A DNA stretch of 64,000 nt from NCBI GenBank assembly GCA_958299035.1, contig CATQJL010000001.1, positions 23,898,653-23,962,652 on the forward strand, in the 5' to 3' direction. The DNA comes from Cylicocyclus nassatus (lineage: Eukaryota; Nematoda; Chromadorea; Rhabditida; Strongylidae). Both the position numbers and the translations under genes were made by a program. Below the pieces are notes generated by a model. The model searched no databases. It saw only the letters and a program-made list of their open reading frames with translations, and had not been told where the DNA came from. This document shows positions 1-11,871 of the stretch, one piece after another (within the stretch, counting starts at the first letter, position 1; every line of letters starts with the position of its first letter).

Positions 1-1260
1 TTCTGTGATTTGCATAGTGCTTATTCCCGAATCCACGTTTTATAGCGACATCGATCAAATAAATCGTGCATTTGAAAGCGTTTCTTCAAGCTTTGTTTCG
101 GCGCATTTTACACTTTCCACGGCAGCTTTCGCTTGTCTCGAACGACAAGCTTTCATATATGCTTTACATGGATACATCTATCGTCCGTGTTAAAAAAAAA
201 AGTTTTTTGAGTTGACAGAATGAGTGGTAATAAACCCGTCTCGTTGTATGCTTGCGGTTTTTGATAACAGACTATTGCTCAAAGATACCTAAAAGAGTTA
301 TAGCATGTGTTTTTGTGCGCGTACTTTCAAAATGTCTCACTGCTGTCGCGAAGAACTTTGCAAAATCTGGAGCATCTTTTCTTTTTGTATATTGTTAGAC
401 GTCACCTACTTCGACTGTGGCTGTTCGCCGAAAACGGAAAACTGCTCTTTCTCTCACTTTTTGCAAAAAAAGTAATCTTTTTACAAAAATAAAACTTTTT
501 GTCGGAGTATTATATTCACTATATAATTCGTTGTTTTCCTTTGAATCACTTCCAGTGTAGCGCTCAACAAAGCCAGCAGTGAATAAACAGCTAACGCTTG
601 TTTCGGCTTTACCTCAAATTTAGTATGCAAACATTCTCTGCACGGACAAAATTAGGATTCGTTCAACGAAAAATCAGCACGAGAGAAAGGTGATGGGCGT
701 TTGGTTTGGAAGGTTGATCTTGCCAAATTTAGGCTGGTTTGCAACTAATGCAAGCAGCCTAAACTAAGGCTAATGCATCGCTCACATACTTCTTTTGGAT
801 TTAGTTATTAAGGAAGTATGTTCAGTCGAAGTGACCTTCTTAGATGAGAGTATGCTTATTGAAGGGCCTAAAATGCTGACTCCAGATCTCCCTTTCTTAT
901 CTGCAGAGCATTTATGGACGAGGACTTACTAGCGCTTTTCGGGGAAACTTTGCCGACTTGCCAACAGCCGTGAAACCTTTTTTAGCTTCAGTGGAGCAGC
1001 GACAATCACTAAAGCACTTCATCAAAAAAAACTCTCAAATAAAAAACTTTTCTTTGCTCTAAAAACAAACTTTACTTGTCAGTTTTATGGGAAAACTTTT
1101 TGACTATGTCCATCGCAGATCCTTACATAAATTTCAAAATTCTTTAACGTTTTCTAGGAGTTGTTGCTGACGTGAGGCGGACTGTACAATGACTGTTGCG
1201 CCTCCCTCTCCAAGCAATGAGTAAGCAAGACTCCAAAAACCATGTATAGCTTGAAAAATT
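1..1260 (+). other. 5' flank of serpin A; left part of the duplicated block
   Basis: No gene found. Bases 1 to about 780 and 1085 to 1260 align with 49,744 onward in front of serpin B. About 280 bases near 800-1080 have no counterpart there, so they are either an insertion in this copy or a deletion in the other. The homology starts at or before the window edge. Short open frames here are not conserved between copies and are not called. Confidence 0.6.
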
Positions 1261-1274
1261 TTTTTAGCGCATCG
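1261..1274 (+). promoter_or_regulatory. Probable spliced-leader acceptor before serpin A
   Basis: TTTTTAG ends at 1267, seven bases before the ATG. Serpin B has the same layout (TTTAG, seven bases, ATG). Nematode mRNAs are often trans-spliced a few bases before the start, so this is read as an SL acceptor, although an ordinary acceptor of an undetected upstream exon is also possible. Confidence 0.55.
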
Positions 1275-4200
1275 ATGCAGATCGCAGAAATGAACTTTGG
1301 CCTAAATATGCTTCGGCAATCTCCTGCGTCTCAACAAATGGTAGTGTCTCCACTTTCGGTGATTTTCGCTCTTGCCATGGTCCAGCTAGGAGCAAAAGGA
1401 CGAACAAAGGCGCAGATCAATCAACTAATTTCGAATGGTACGGTACTAGAGTAGCTTCTTATTCGAGAAGAACAGTTTCTATCAAAAAAGGAAAATGCAG
1501 CCGATTTCTTTTTTTACAATAGAAAGGACAAATTGTAGATGCCACTTTTCAATAATATATCTCTAACTTTCTCGCTCGTGTTGCACAAGTCTTCATCACA
1601 TCTGCCAACTTGATTTTTGCCACTGTACGCAAGATCACCTCTCGAAATGAATTTACTTCGGACAGCACAAGCATATCACTTCAAAGCACATTTCTTTTGA
1701 GTCTTGTCTTTATAACTTTTTTGAGGAGCCGGCGATGATGCTATCGTAAAATTCTACTCGGATCTTTCAAAAAATATTACCAACTATTCGGATGGGGCGC
1801 AAGCCAAAATCGCAAATGGATTCTTTTTGGAGTAAGTTTTCTGTTTTTTATTCAATTGCAGTTTAATAAGTTTATTCAAAACGTGAACTTCAAACGAGGA
1901 AGTGTAAATTTCTACAAAAGGCACTGTTCGAGGGCGAGATGGTTCGAAAGGCTTATGACGTCAACTTTTACGCTTAACAAATGTACATGCTATACTTTTT
2001 ATCTAGACTAGTAACACTCGCTACGACATAGCAAACTTCACTCCTCCCTGCCCCCCCCCCCCGTACAGTTCTTTCCAGTACTATCTCCATCATAAGCTTG
2101 ATGCATAGTGTCTACAATTTTATCGCTTTTCGATTTGTGCAACAACTATTTCTCATTGCATGCCGATGCGTCTGCCATGGCAGCAGTGGTACTCTTCTTG
2201 CGCCACCAAGCAAACTATTTTTGGCTAGGGCATAGTTCTGCTCGTCGCGATTTCGACAAAACTCAGCTATGTCACGTCACGCGTGCTGCACCGGCGACTG
2301 GGTGATATCGTTGAGGTGAGGAGGTCCTGCGAGTTTTTTTTATAGAAATGCACTGAGGTTTCAACTTGTTTTTCGTTCAGCAAAATCTCCCTTCTAGAGT
2401 GGCTGTACAGAAAAATTTGACCCTTTTCTAGATAGTTGTTCAGAAAATTTGACTCTTTTTCCAAAGAATTGTTAAGGTGACTTCCAAAACATCTCATTGG
2501 TTTGTTTTTTCTCTTAAAAAATGCTACACTGTAATGTTGGGTATTCTCACGTTTCGCTATCCCCACAAAGCAAAAAAACTTTCGCCTTTGTTTTTACCCT
2601 ATTTCCAGGTGTATAAGCCGCATTTTTTCAAATTGCCCACGAGCTGCTCAGCTGCTTCATTGTGTTTCGAGGACGATCCTTACGCCGCACGATTCTTTCA
2701 GGCAGTACGCAGCACGGTATGGGGTTCTTTGGTTGCGAGGTCCTTTGTGTTCATGCTGGTTGATGTAAGCCAGGACCACCCCGCGGCTTATACACCTGAA
2801 AATAGGGTAATGCATCAGCACGAAACAGTCAAATTTGCGTTTGCTCTCTTTGTAGTTCTACGCTTTTTTCTCGAAAAGGCAAGATAAATTTCTTTTCAAA
2901 ACACTTCAAAACCCCGGCGTATTCCCCAACTTTTTGTTTTTTGTGTTTGCTTCCTCCGTCAAAAACTTATCAAAACGTGTCCGAATGCTATTTATGTACG
3001 AAGGCCAGAATTCGAGTTTTTGAAAACTGCCCGTAAGAATTTGAAACTTAAAAGATGGACAGATCGTGAAGGTTTTTACCAAAGCATTATTTAAGCAAGG
3101 CTAGATCAGAGAGTAAAGCAAGTGATTGCTACGAGAACATCGTCGTAATCTCATCGCCCAAACCATCGAACTAGGCGGCGATGAAATCGACGAAATTCTG
3201 AGCACTATGCCCGATGCCTGACGCGTGATCAAGCTCTTTGAGTCTGCCTTGGTTCTCTTTACACCATTTCTGGAGCTATTGGCGAGGTACGCAGTTCGCG
3301 ATAACCTCTGATAGCGCGAATTCAATTTCAGAATGAGTTCCTACTGACGCAACTTGACGCATCCGCCAAATGAATTGATAGACTGCTCACTTCTTGTTAG
3401 CTTCAGATATATCAGATATATTATGCCATGCAGCCACTTTCGATTTTTTGGCTGGTTTGTAGAGTTCTATCAGTTATATTACAGTGAAATTGCAAAATTG
3501 CAGTCGTATAATTATAAGCTACATACAATTGTCTTATAAAGCAGATGTTCCGTCTGATTCGGTTCCTTTAGTTTCCACTGTGCTTTCACTGGGATCAACT
3601 GAGTAAATTTTGATTGTGACCTTTTGAGGCATCACTATCAATTTACTCGGAGTCCGTTTCCTCACTAGTTCGTTGTTGGTGTGTGAAATAAAATCTGGAA
3701 AACTGGTGTGAGGAGAGAAAAATTGCGCACATGTATGATTATGCACTGTATTCTATGCGCACATGTAAAAGCGATGTTGGATGAAGACGCAAAAGTGATA
3801 CGGAGCGGAAGCGAATTTTCACCATCAAAAGCCTTGCACCTATGCTTTGCGGCTCATAAAACGCCTTCGCACCATTAGCTATGCGCATTCGTCCAGCAAT
3901 ACCTATAAACTTTACTCACACACTACTTCAACAAATGTAATGGCAGCAACATTAGTCCACAGTTAATCACCTGCGTGGCCTCCAAGGTAAAAGTAAGGAC
4001 TCAAAAAGAAGTCAGACTCATTTAGGATGCGTTCATACTGATCCGCAAGTTCGGGAAAGCTCCAACACAGCGCTAGAACTCCGAGCGCTATGCTGGAACT
4101 GTTCCCGAACTCGGGATTAGTTTGAACGCAGGCTTAGGTACAACGAGTGAAATTAACAAAAAAATCAATGCAAAGATTGACACCAGGTATTGTTGTAATC

Positions 4201-6750
4201 TGCAGCGTTTTAAAGCGTCTCAGAAGCACAACAGGGTGAAATCCTTACTTACACGTCCGAGTTAAGTACTTGCGCGAGTTTGTTGGGAAGCCCACAAGTT
4301 AGGATCGCTAGGACCCATCGGAATTTTCATCATCGGAATATCCATGCTTCATCGTTTGGCCCCTATTTTCCTAATCTCTAAGATGCTCCGTTCTTTGTTG
4401 AACGCGGACTATCTAAAGCTATTAATTCGAATACAATGGGCAAAAGCAACGTAAGTGACATACGATTGATATTACATCTGTCCGACAAATCAAGTAACAG
4501 GCAAACAACCACTGAAGAATCCTAAAAACATTTGATGTTATTGATGTTATGAGTCAATCCCTTTTTTAAATCACGACTATCGAAATAGCAGCCAATAGCC
4601 ATTTCATTCAAAAACTCGAAGCTTATTGAAGTTTATTGTACTTGCACAGAGCAGGGCGATTCTGTAGGACGAAGGTGTGCAAACATGCACATGAAAACAC
4701 GCGCCCAGGCAAGTAGATGCTAACCTTATTACGCTGGAAGTCAGTGTTAGGTTGCATTAGGAGTATAAGCATCATTTAGGCTTTATGACATAACCCTTTT
4801 TCAGCAAGAAGTTTTCGATCAAAGATGATTATGCGACCGCGTTAGTCAAAAAATACGCGGCAAAAATAGAGACTCTCGATTTTGGACAAGCGAAGAAAGC
4901 AGCAAAGGTTTTCGCAATTTATAGGCAACAAGGAGGAAATAGGATTCTAATTAAGGTTATTGATGACTTTGTTAATGCAACAACAGAAGGAAAGATTAAA
5001 AATTTTATAACGGAGGATGCAGTGAATGGTGAGTTTTTCAGTCTCCCTCATCTTTTCTCCATGCATGCGTATTACTTAGGTGCACTCTCGCTGATTGTAA
5101 ACGCTGTTTACTTTAAAGCCGATTGGTGGCACAAGTTTAGTAAGCGTTCTACAGCAAAAGATATCTTTTATCATTCCAAGACGAATAAAAGGGAGGTAAT
5201 TTAGCAACTTTGCTCATCAGACTGCTTTGCAGCTTTGAGCAACTATTTCAGATAGAGTTCATGAAGGAAAGGGCACATCGTTTATATGCCGAAAACAATG
5301 ACGTTATGGTGTTGTCGTTACCTTATAAAGACAAATCCTATGCCTTCAACATACTTCTGCCAAAAAAGAGGTGGCTTTTACTGCAATTGAACCTTGTGTG
5401 GGGCTTAATAATGTTTTCATGCCGTTTTAGATTTGGTCTAAAGGGTCTCAGAACGCGATTGAATGGGCTCGTGATCCGAAATCTGCTCTCACAACTCAAG
5501 TCTGAGTATTTGACAGTTAGTGAATTGAGTTTGACACCCAACATACAAAAATTAATTTAGATACACATTCCAAAAATGAAAATAGAGACCAACTACAAAT
5601 TGAAAGAAGCGCTTCAGCATATGGGAGTCACTGATCTTTTCACAAGCCAGGCCAATCTAACAGGGGTTTCAGACCTACCTCTGTATGTATCCAAAGCAGC
5701 GCATAGAGCTCTAATTGAGGTAAGTACAGGAGACTAACAACGTTCGCTTGTGCTGTTAGATCCGTATGTACTTCACATCCAAGGGAAGGCAAACAGCTGC
5801 GACAGATTTACAGTTTTTTTTAAATTTCTAAACCAATAAACAAAAGTCCTAGAGTAGTTGAGTCTTCGATGAACTACTGCTTGGCAGTTAGGCTATAACA
5901 GCCAAGATCAAGTCCAGAATACAGCTGCCTCACTTAAGGGTTTATTCAAGACGGTATGAGGCAACACAATTTTGCATTATTTTTTCATAAACAGTATAGA
6001 ATAGAAAATTCTGAAGAAACAGTGCAGACCCTTTGGGATCGAAGAGCACACAACTAGCGAAAGTCGCCAGAGGACAGAAATAGAGCTTCTTTAGCAGAGA
6101 TAGACGAAAAATGTAGAGCTTATAATCAGTGGAATTAAAGATTATCTTCACGAATTTTCCTTCTCGACGGAATGAACGTGCATACGGACTTATAAGTCCA
6201 CGCAAGAAAGTGATGTGATTTTGCGGAAGGCGTGCCTGCTGAAACGATCCACTGCAAAAAATGAGTTTCGAAGAAAAAACGTACAAGGGCAACGTCACTT
6301 CGCAAATTAAGGTGTTGACCTGAACGTAAGTTTAAAGCTGGGGTTCAGCGTATAATGGCATAAATTTTCCCTTCAATATGATTTTCACATTTTCAACAAT
6401 TTCTCTGTTTCAATGGACTCATTATCGAATATCTATGTCGGAGCCACCATTACCATTGATGATTTTCTCACTTTGTTTTCATTTTGCAACGGAAGCGGGC
6501 CCTTACTTAGGGGAGCTGCATGACACAGCGTAAAAATCTCACTGTCTCAAATTCTCACTGACACGGTGTTTCTAACTATCACTTTCAGGTTGATGAAGAA
6601 GGAACTACTGCAGCTGCTGCCACGTATTTCGCAATGGTTATGTTGGCAGGACCAAACATGAACAAAACCAAAATGTTTATAGCAGATCATCCTTTCTTAT
6701 TCATCCTCACCAAAGACAACAACCCTTTCTTTATTGGGCAATACGCATGA
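1275..6750 (+). CDS. Serpin A, complete multi-exon serine (or cysteine) protease inhibitor
   Basis: Seen: exons 1275-1437, 1726-1831, 4805-4907, 4956-5028, 5080-5195, 5252-5370, 5431-5515, 5561-5719 and 6589-6750 join in frame with no stop to about 361 aa; reading through the 48-nt intron at 4908-4955 would give 377 aa. Usual serpin length is 350-400 aa. Landmarks: N-terminal MNFGLNMLRQ and VVSPLSVIFALAM, LIVNAVYFKADW of strand 3A, ILLPKKR, YLT-IHIPKMKIE across a 45-bp intron, hinge EEGTTAAAAT, and the C-terminal signature MFIADHPFLFIL. Counting 17 residues from the first hinge Glu gives P1 = Leu, which suggests a chymotrypsin- or elastase-like target (inference). The start at 1275 is chosen because it follows an acceptor conserved in serpin B; the ATG at 1242 is not conserved. 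No signal peptide is visible, so the product is intracellular or exported unconventionally unless an upstream exon was missed. The first acceptor (TTTTTTGAG) and the donor at 5371 (GTGGCT) are weak. Known: the small alanines of the hinge let the loop insert into sheet A, typical of inhibitory serpins. Confidence 0.88.
2595..2809. mobile_element. 215-bp MITE with TACCCTATTT ends (copy A)
   Basis: The left end reads TACCCTATTTCCAGGTGTAT and the right end is its near-exact reverse complement over about 27 bases; the inner arms are partly complementary. A TA dinucleotide at each end could be the target duplication. The orthologous copy sits at 52072-52288, so the insertion predates the locus duplication. 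No coding capacity. Confidence 0.7.
4025..4133. mobile_element. 109-bp palindromic MITE with TTA target duplication (copy A)
   Basis: Flanked by TTA at 4022-4024 and 4134-4136. The ends are GGATGCGTTCATACTGATCC and the imperfect reverse complement ending GAACGCAGGC, so it folds into one hairpin. A 3-bp TTA duplication is the PIF/Harbinger preference. Its ends resemble those of the larger element at 58201-58960. The ortholog is 55686-55794. Confidence 0.72.
4908..4955 (+). other. 48-nt in-frame intron candidate in serpin A
   Basis: GTTTTC...ATTAAG interrupts helix F coding sequence. Removing it gives AKVIDDFVNATTEGKIKNFI, which fits the serpin consensus; keeping it inserts 16 residues that look unlike serpin. 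Its length is a multiple of three and it contains no stop, so retention would not truncate the protein. Serpin B has a 48-nt counterpart at 56576-56623. Confidence 0.65.
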
Positions 6751-6768
6751 AGCTGTACCTAATGGCTG

Positions 6769-6774
6769 AATAAA
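6769..6774 (+). terminator. Polyadenylation signal AATAAA of serpin A
   Basis: Canonical hexamer 18 bases after the TGA stop of the last exon. Serpin B has the same element after each of its two last exons. Confidence 0.75.
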
Positions 6775-7713
6775 ATTAAAATCACGCAAAAGGATTGATG
6801 TTTATCGATTTTTGATGTGTTATGATTTGGGAGGTACGAAAAGTAGCTGAAAGTTGCTATGGCGTATGGATATCACTATTCTCTTGATTTGCAAACAGCG
6901 TACACTTAACGTTCTCCAAGGAAAGCGTTGCAACCTATGGTCATGCATCAGTCGAATCAGCATGCCGAATTACCCGTTCTGCAAATTTTGAGATCAGTTT
7001 GTGTTTGAAACCTATGCCTATCGCGACTCTCTAGGATCGCTTTGCCATCAGAAATGAGTGCTGTATTCGCAATCAAATTGTCGAGATCCTTACTAGCTAT
7101 ATTTTGCAACTGTACTTTCAAAGGGTTCTTGACAAAACTGTGTTGTCAGGTTGTCTACTAAGTGTAGAATTTTTTGGAAACGACTGTAAATAGTTTCCTG
7201 GACCTGCCTACAATATCCAAGAGCACCGTAGACTGCCCAAGTGCATAACTGAAAGCCCTCATCTGGAAAGATTTACCTTTGCAAGAAGTATGGGCAACCG
7301 GCAGTGGCGTACCGAGGGGGAGGGGAAGGGGGTGGGCAGAAATTTTGGGGAACATACCGAAAAATTTTTTGGGGTGCGTGGCTAACGACACACATCCCGC
7401 CGGGAAATTTTTTTGTCCTCTTCACCAAGCGTAAATCCTGGGTATGTCACTGGCAAGCGATGGTCCATATCATCCCTGCGGTAAGTACCGGGGCTGCCTG
7501 TTCACATCACCGTCAATTGATGGAATGCACCTAGCCCCATAATGGTGGTGGTGAGCTTTTATCCTGTATGCAGCGGGACTCTAACTGAGCGGTCACGCTT
7601 TTCTGCTGTAAAATATGAATTCAAAGCGAAAAATTGGACAAAAAAGTAGAAGAAGCATTGGAGACCCGGCGCTTCAAGGTGAGTGATCCGAGGATAACAG
7701 ACACAAACTAAGC
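6775..7713. other. Intergenic/intronic spacer after the first RCL exon, copy A
   Basis: No gene. It aligns with 59730-60570 in copy B. A G-rich stretch near 7306-7340 produces spurious glycine-rich open frames on both strands. Confidence 0.6.
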
Positions 7714-7717
7714 TTAA

Positions 7718-8219
7718 CCCTTTCGGACCCGTGTTTATGCAAGAGAGCAAAAAAACCCGTTTCCTTTGTTTTTTGTTTACCAGGCGAATAGCATCACAGT
7801 GGAGTTTGCACTTTTTTTTAGCCTTATAGGCTATTTCTTTTGATTTTTAACCTTTTTGGTTTTGCTTTTATTTTTTTGTTTTCAAATCTTCCCACATGTA
7901 GACCAGCGAACGTTAGCAACTACATTTGCACAACATTTTACTCAAACATTCTGCTAGTGTTATGGGTAATTTTTGGCTAATAAACGAGATTACTGACACG
8001 CTGCTGAAGCCGGCACAGGTTATTGATTAGCTGTCCACTTGTGAAAAAAATTATGTATAGTTGACAGGAAGACAAATAACACGCCGTTTTAAAGTTAAAT
8101 TTGGAAGGCAAAGGCTATATGAGCAATCTATAACAGTGAGCAGTGAAAACATGTCCTTGCGCCAGTAGAGCAAGGTTTTGAATTGATGGTGGCAATCGCC
8201 ACCACCAGGTCCGAAAGAG
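7718..8219. mobile_element. piggyBac-type MITE between the two RCL exons (copy A)
   Basis: TTAA at 7714-7717 and 8220-8223 flanks an element with ends CCCTTTCGGACC and GGTCCGAAAGAG. TTAA duplication plus CCY-type ends is the piggyBac pattern. 502 bp, no transposase. The ortholog is 60573-61059, whose left TTAA has decayed. Confidence 0.68.
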
Positions 8220-8442
8220 TTAATGTAGCTGGGCTTGGATCCTACCTTCATTACGATCACCCAAGCTGCCAGATTTCCTACCTTTTTAAAATCATTACAT
8301 TCAAATCCATTTCAATAGACACCGGCGTTCTTATTTTGCAGTTGGAGTGAGCGGTTAATTGTCAGGAGCCCCACCACTGCAGAGCACCATACTCTTGTTA
8401 TTCTCATTGTGGATGAACAGTGTCTCTAACTATTCCTTGTAT

Positions 8443-8606
8443 GTTGATGAAGAGGGAACGACTGCAGCTGCTGCCACGTATTTCGCAATGAGATTGACGG
8501 CACGACCGAATATGAACAAACCCAAAATGTTCATAGCAGATCATCCTTTCTTATCATCCTCACCAAGGACAACAACCCCTTACTTATTGGGCATGACGCA
8601 TAAAAA
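8443..8606 (+). pseudogene. Broken second RCL exon of serpin A
   Basis: A tandem duplicate of the last exon 6589-6750 that starts VDEEGTTAAAATYFAM, then RLTARPNMNKPK, then the ADHPFL signature. Three independent lesions: the acceptor AG is AT (8441-8442), a single T is missing near 8554 so the C-terminus shifts frame, and the downstream hexamer is AATAAG (8629-8634). The intact counterpart in serpin B is 61288-61452. The lesions are read directly from the alignment of the copies. Before decay it would have offered a different loop from the first cassette. Confidence 0.8.
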
Positions 8607-8930
8607 CGCTACTTTTATCTAATGGATGAATAAGATTAAGATCATGCAAAAATCCTTGATTATCGCGCTTTCATATCTAGTACTCTAATCAGGAAAATGA
8701 TATTGAAGAAGTGGGAACGAAAGCGAAGCCGTAATCCGCTCTTCGGTCTTTTAAGTACCGACTTTTTGTCAAGGGTTTTTCAAATAATGTTTATCCTATA
8801 CTTGAGAGGAAAACGCTGATCCTGTATAGATTTCACATATTAGCAAAAAAGATTGGATTTACGCAGTAGGCTATTCGATGAAAATATGTCCAGCATAATT
8901 GACGCTCTAAAAAGCTAAATTTCGACTAAC

Positions 8931-9953
8931 AAGGGAAGTTACTTAGTCGAAGTGGCGATTCGGAAGAAGATTTATACCAAGGGTTAGAGCTCAAAAAGGT
9001 ACAGATATTGGTTGATGCAAAAATAATGAGCGTTTTCCTAGGTCTTTTTTCAGGACAATTTTTCTCCATCAAACTTCTTTCATTGAAAAGGTTTCAGCAC
9101 AATGTTAGAAAACTCTTTTCATGCCCTATCTAATGATGTTTGAAAGCCCACTTTGTTCAGAATTTATGAAGCTTCAAATAATCGCATTCAAAAACAGATT
9201 TCGTTGCATTCATTTTTCTGGCCAGAATTAGAGCGCAAATGAAGATGATTTTTAGAGAAGTCAGCCGCTATATGTAATGGCAATTGTCTACATTATGCAT
9301 ACTCAACCATATTTTTTGAATCCATCTAGTCGGCCATCCAGACCGGTCAGTAACTTGATTTCAAAAAAGTCCTTTTTGAAAATTTAGAAGAATGGTGCTA
9401 TGATTGAGTGCTTGCAGTTTTAACAAACTATTTATGATCTTTTCGTTTTGAGCGATTTTATAGAAATCTTTTGTGATAAAGAGTGCAAAGGGTTTGCACT
9501 TCTATGTTGACAAGTTGCGAAATGAGGCAAATTCTTGTCTCTTGGCTGTGCGAATAATTTTCAAACCATAAGCTGTTTATAAAGTAGTCTTTTGCTGAAA
9601 TACTGGCTTGTGCGCGCTCACAGGCCAATTCTTACTTAAAACATGGGTCTGTAAGCTGTGTATGGGACAGCCTTTACTTACAGTTGTCTGTATATGTGGG
9701 GGGGGGGGGGGTAGGGAGAGAGGGAGAGTGTCTTTGTTGTTACGGATGTTCTACTTTACAAAACGATTTTTCATAAAGTTTGTGGGGTCTTTTGAAAACT
9801 ATTTTCATAAAATTTGTAAGAAAAAAGGCTCAAGGCACATATTCTTTTACTTGTAGGAGAGAAAGGTTTCTATTGTTCAGATGAATCTCTCTAGAGGGAG
9901 AACTTATAAGGAAAGCTACCTGACTTAACTCAGCCTCTTGGCAAGAACATATA
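8931..9953. other. Unclassified stretch right of copy A
   Basis: Homology to the serpin B block stops near 8930. A mariner-like end (TTGGTTGATGCAAAAATAAT) lies near 9010 without a clear partner. A run of G at 9694-9710 and purine-rich sequence follow. No gene seen. Confidence 0.5.
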
Positions 9954-11871
9954 TGGGGTATCCCAAAAAAAATGTAAGCACTGTTTTATTGTCAATAGCT
10001 CCCTTGCTTTCATGGCTTTCGCCAGGTTGAGACACCATTCTGTAAAGCGAGGTCAGGGCCCGGCACGAGGTGGGCAAACGGGGTTTTCCAAAACGAATTC
10101 CCCTTTGATCCCAATAAATTTTACGAATACCCCCTTGAGCCCAAAAATGACGTTTCGTGCTTGTACGACGAGATTACCGGCCACACTTCGCCTAAAAGCG
10201 CTCAAAAGCGCCCAAATTGCTCAAATTCCTCAAATTACTCCTCAGCTGTATCAAAGTAGAAAACAGGAAGAAAAATAAGCAAGAAGAATGATTAAGGAAT
10301 GAGAAAATATCAAAGAAACGCAGTCATAGGAATGAGAGACGCCGTTCCCGCGCGTATTGATTGACTGGGGCGCGCTTTCTATCTTTGAAAGCTAGGCTGC
10401 TGATGCGATTTTGGGCTCTAACAAGGACAAGAGGAGGAGTTTCGGAACCAAAATTTCACCATGTAGTAAACTTTAGGCGTACAACAGATTTATGTAAAAA
10501 AATTGAAAAAATTATGTGAATTGAGAGTTTTGCCGACCTCAGGTGGGAATTAGGTCGGCAAATGCCGACCTAATTTGGAAATTAGTTAAGGAAACTCTTC
10601 ATTCACATAAGTTTTTCATAATTTTTCATACTTTGTTACTTAGTCCTATTGCGCATATACACACCAAGTCCCGCGCGATTTCGTTTCCTCTGCGTTGCAA
10701 ACGAGCCATTTTTCCATTTTCTTGATAGTGGGAAATTTCCAGACAAAAGCTTGCCACAACATTCAGTCACATAATTTTTCAATGAAACTTCTAAGTTAAG
10801 CCCTGCAGGCCCGTGTTCATCTACCTACCAAGTTTCATACCATATCGTCATCAGTGCGCTGTAAACGAGCCGTTTGAATTCACATCTTCATTTACCAGTT
10901 TTGCAAAACTTTCGGAATAAATGCTAATTACTCGTTCCGTTCACATAATTATTTCATAATTTTTCATACTATGTTTCCACTAGCCTCTCTCCGTTCGCAT
11001 ACAAAATTTGGTGCCATATAGTTACACATACATTGAGAACTAGCCATGTATGCAGTTACAAATAGCATCGCTTGGGCGACGTCGCGCGTGCGGCAATTAG
11101 CGACGGCGCGGTTTGACGCGCGCGAACTCCAGTGTTCGCCTGTTGAGGCACATAACATGTCAAGATAAGTAGCGAGCATGAACTACCAATTTTTTCCGGG
11201 GCTCCGCCCCGGACCCGCAAAAACGATTTCTCCTTTGCTTTTTGGCCCCAAAACGATTTCCAGCTTGGCATTTGCCGACCTCGTGCCGGACCCTGAGCGA
11301 GGTTCAACTTATATGAACAGTCTAGAGTAAATTATTGGTCCCTCTTCAATACTGTAGGATTACGGTAGGAATCTCGGCAAGAATTTTAGGACGTTGAAGG
11401 TTATATTCTGCTTCGGAACAAAGCCAAACAAGCCAAAAACTCCTATATTAAGGTAATGGAAGCGCTGATTTTGAATATAAACTTTCCACTTTACCGTGAT
11501 CCTTTTTTCCAAAGTTATTCCAGGTGAACCTCAATGACTGAAATCCCAGCATTAGTTAGAAATGTGATTATTCTGATTATTCTGACAAAAAAGCTGAAAA
11601 CATTCGTAAAAAGTTGTGTAGTAAAATCAGCGTCTGCAAAAATCTTAATGCACGATTTTTCAGATTAGTTTGATGTATATTTCACAATGTTTTACATGCT
11701 GGAAGTTCCCACCATAATCTTACAGCAAAAAAAGCGATCGGTGATTCTCCCCATACTGTAAATCTAAGTGCAACTTCGCTCTACAGAATGTTGCCTCAAT
11801 CTCGGCGAAAGACATGAAAGCAGGTGAGTTATCGACGATCAAAGAGTGTTCACATTTTTTGGGACACCCTG
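9954..11871. mobile_element. GGGTGTCCCAAAA-end (mariner-like) element, carrying a nested hAT element
   Basis: The right end is TTTTTTGGGACACCCTG next to TA; the left end is the degraded TGGGGTATCCCAAAAAA next to TA. Inner sequence, including a stretch related to 37320-37400, ties it to the elements at 21427 and 36666. Without the nested 1242-bp insert and its duplicated 8 bp the element is about 668 bp. No transposase. Confidence 0.7.
10054..11295. mobile_element. Non-autonomous hAT element, 1242 bp, with 8-bp target duplication
   Basis: Perfect 8-bp duplications AGCGAGGT at 10046-10053 and 11296-11303. The left end is CAGGGCCCGGCACGAGGT and the right end ACCTCGTGCCGGACCCTG. An 8-bp TSD with CAGGG ends is diagnostic of the hAT superfamily. 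No transposase frame; open frames at 10012-10278 and 11056-11307 span the ends and are not genes. It is inserted inside the older element 9954-11871. Confidence 0.88.

Larger units (their letters stand above)
1832..4804 (+). other. Large second intron of serpin A
   Basis: GTAAGT donor after the second coding exon and TTTTTCAG acceptor at the third. It holds two short MITEs (2595-2809 and 4025-4133). The long open frame at 2477-2887 lies mostly in the first MITE and has no recognisable protein. The corresponding intron of serpin B is 51290-56472, enlarged by a repeat array. Confidence 0.7.

Noticed and set aside
1242..1454. Start of serpin A at the upstream in-frame ATG (1242)
   Set aside because: The corresponding region of serpin B has no ATG and an in-frame stop, and an acceptor lies between 1242 and the conserved ATG at 1275.
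2477..2887. 136-codon open frame on the + strand as a gene
   Set aside because: It runs through an inverted-repeat MITE inside a serpin intron; the ortholog at 51.9-52.3 kb is open in different frames.
5210..5560. 116-codon frame and its minus-strand shadow as separate genes
   Set aside because: They are serpin exons plus read-through introns in one frame and a shadow on the other strand.
10012..11307. Open frames around the hAT element as transposase
   Set aside because: They are short, cross the element ends and show no hAT dimerisation or catalytic motifs.
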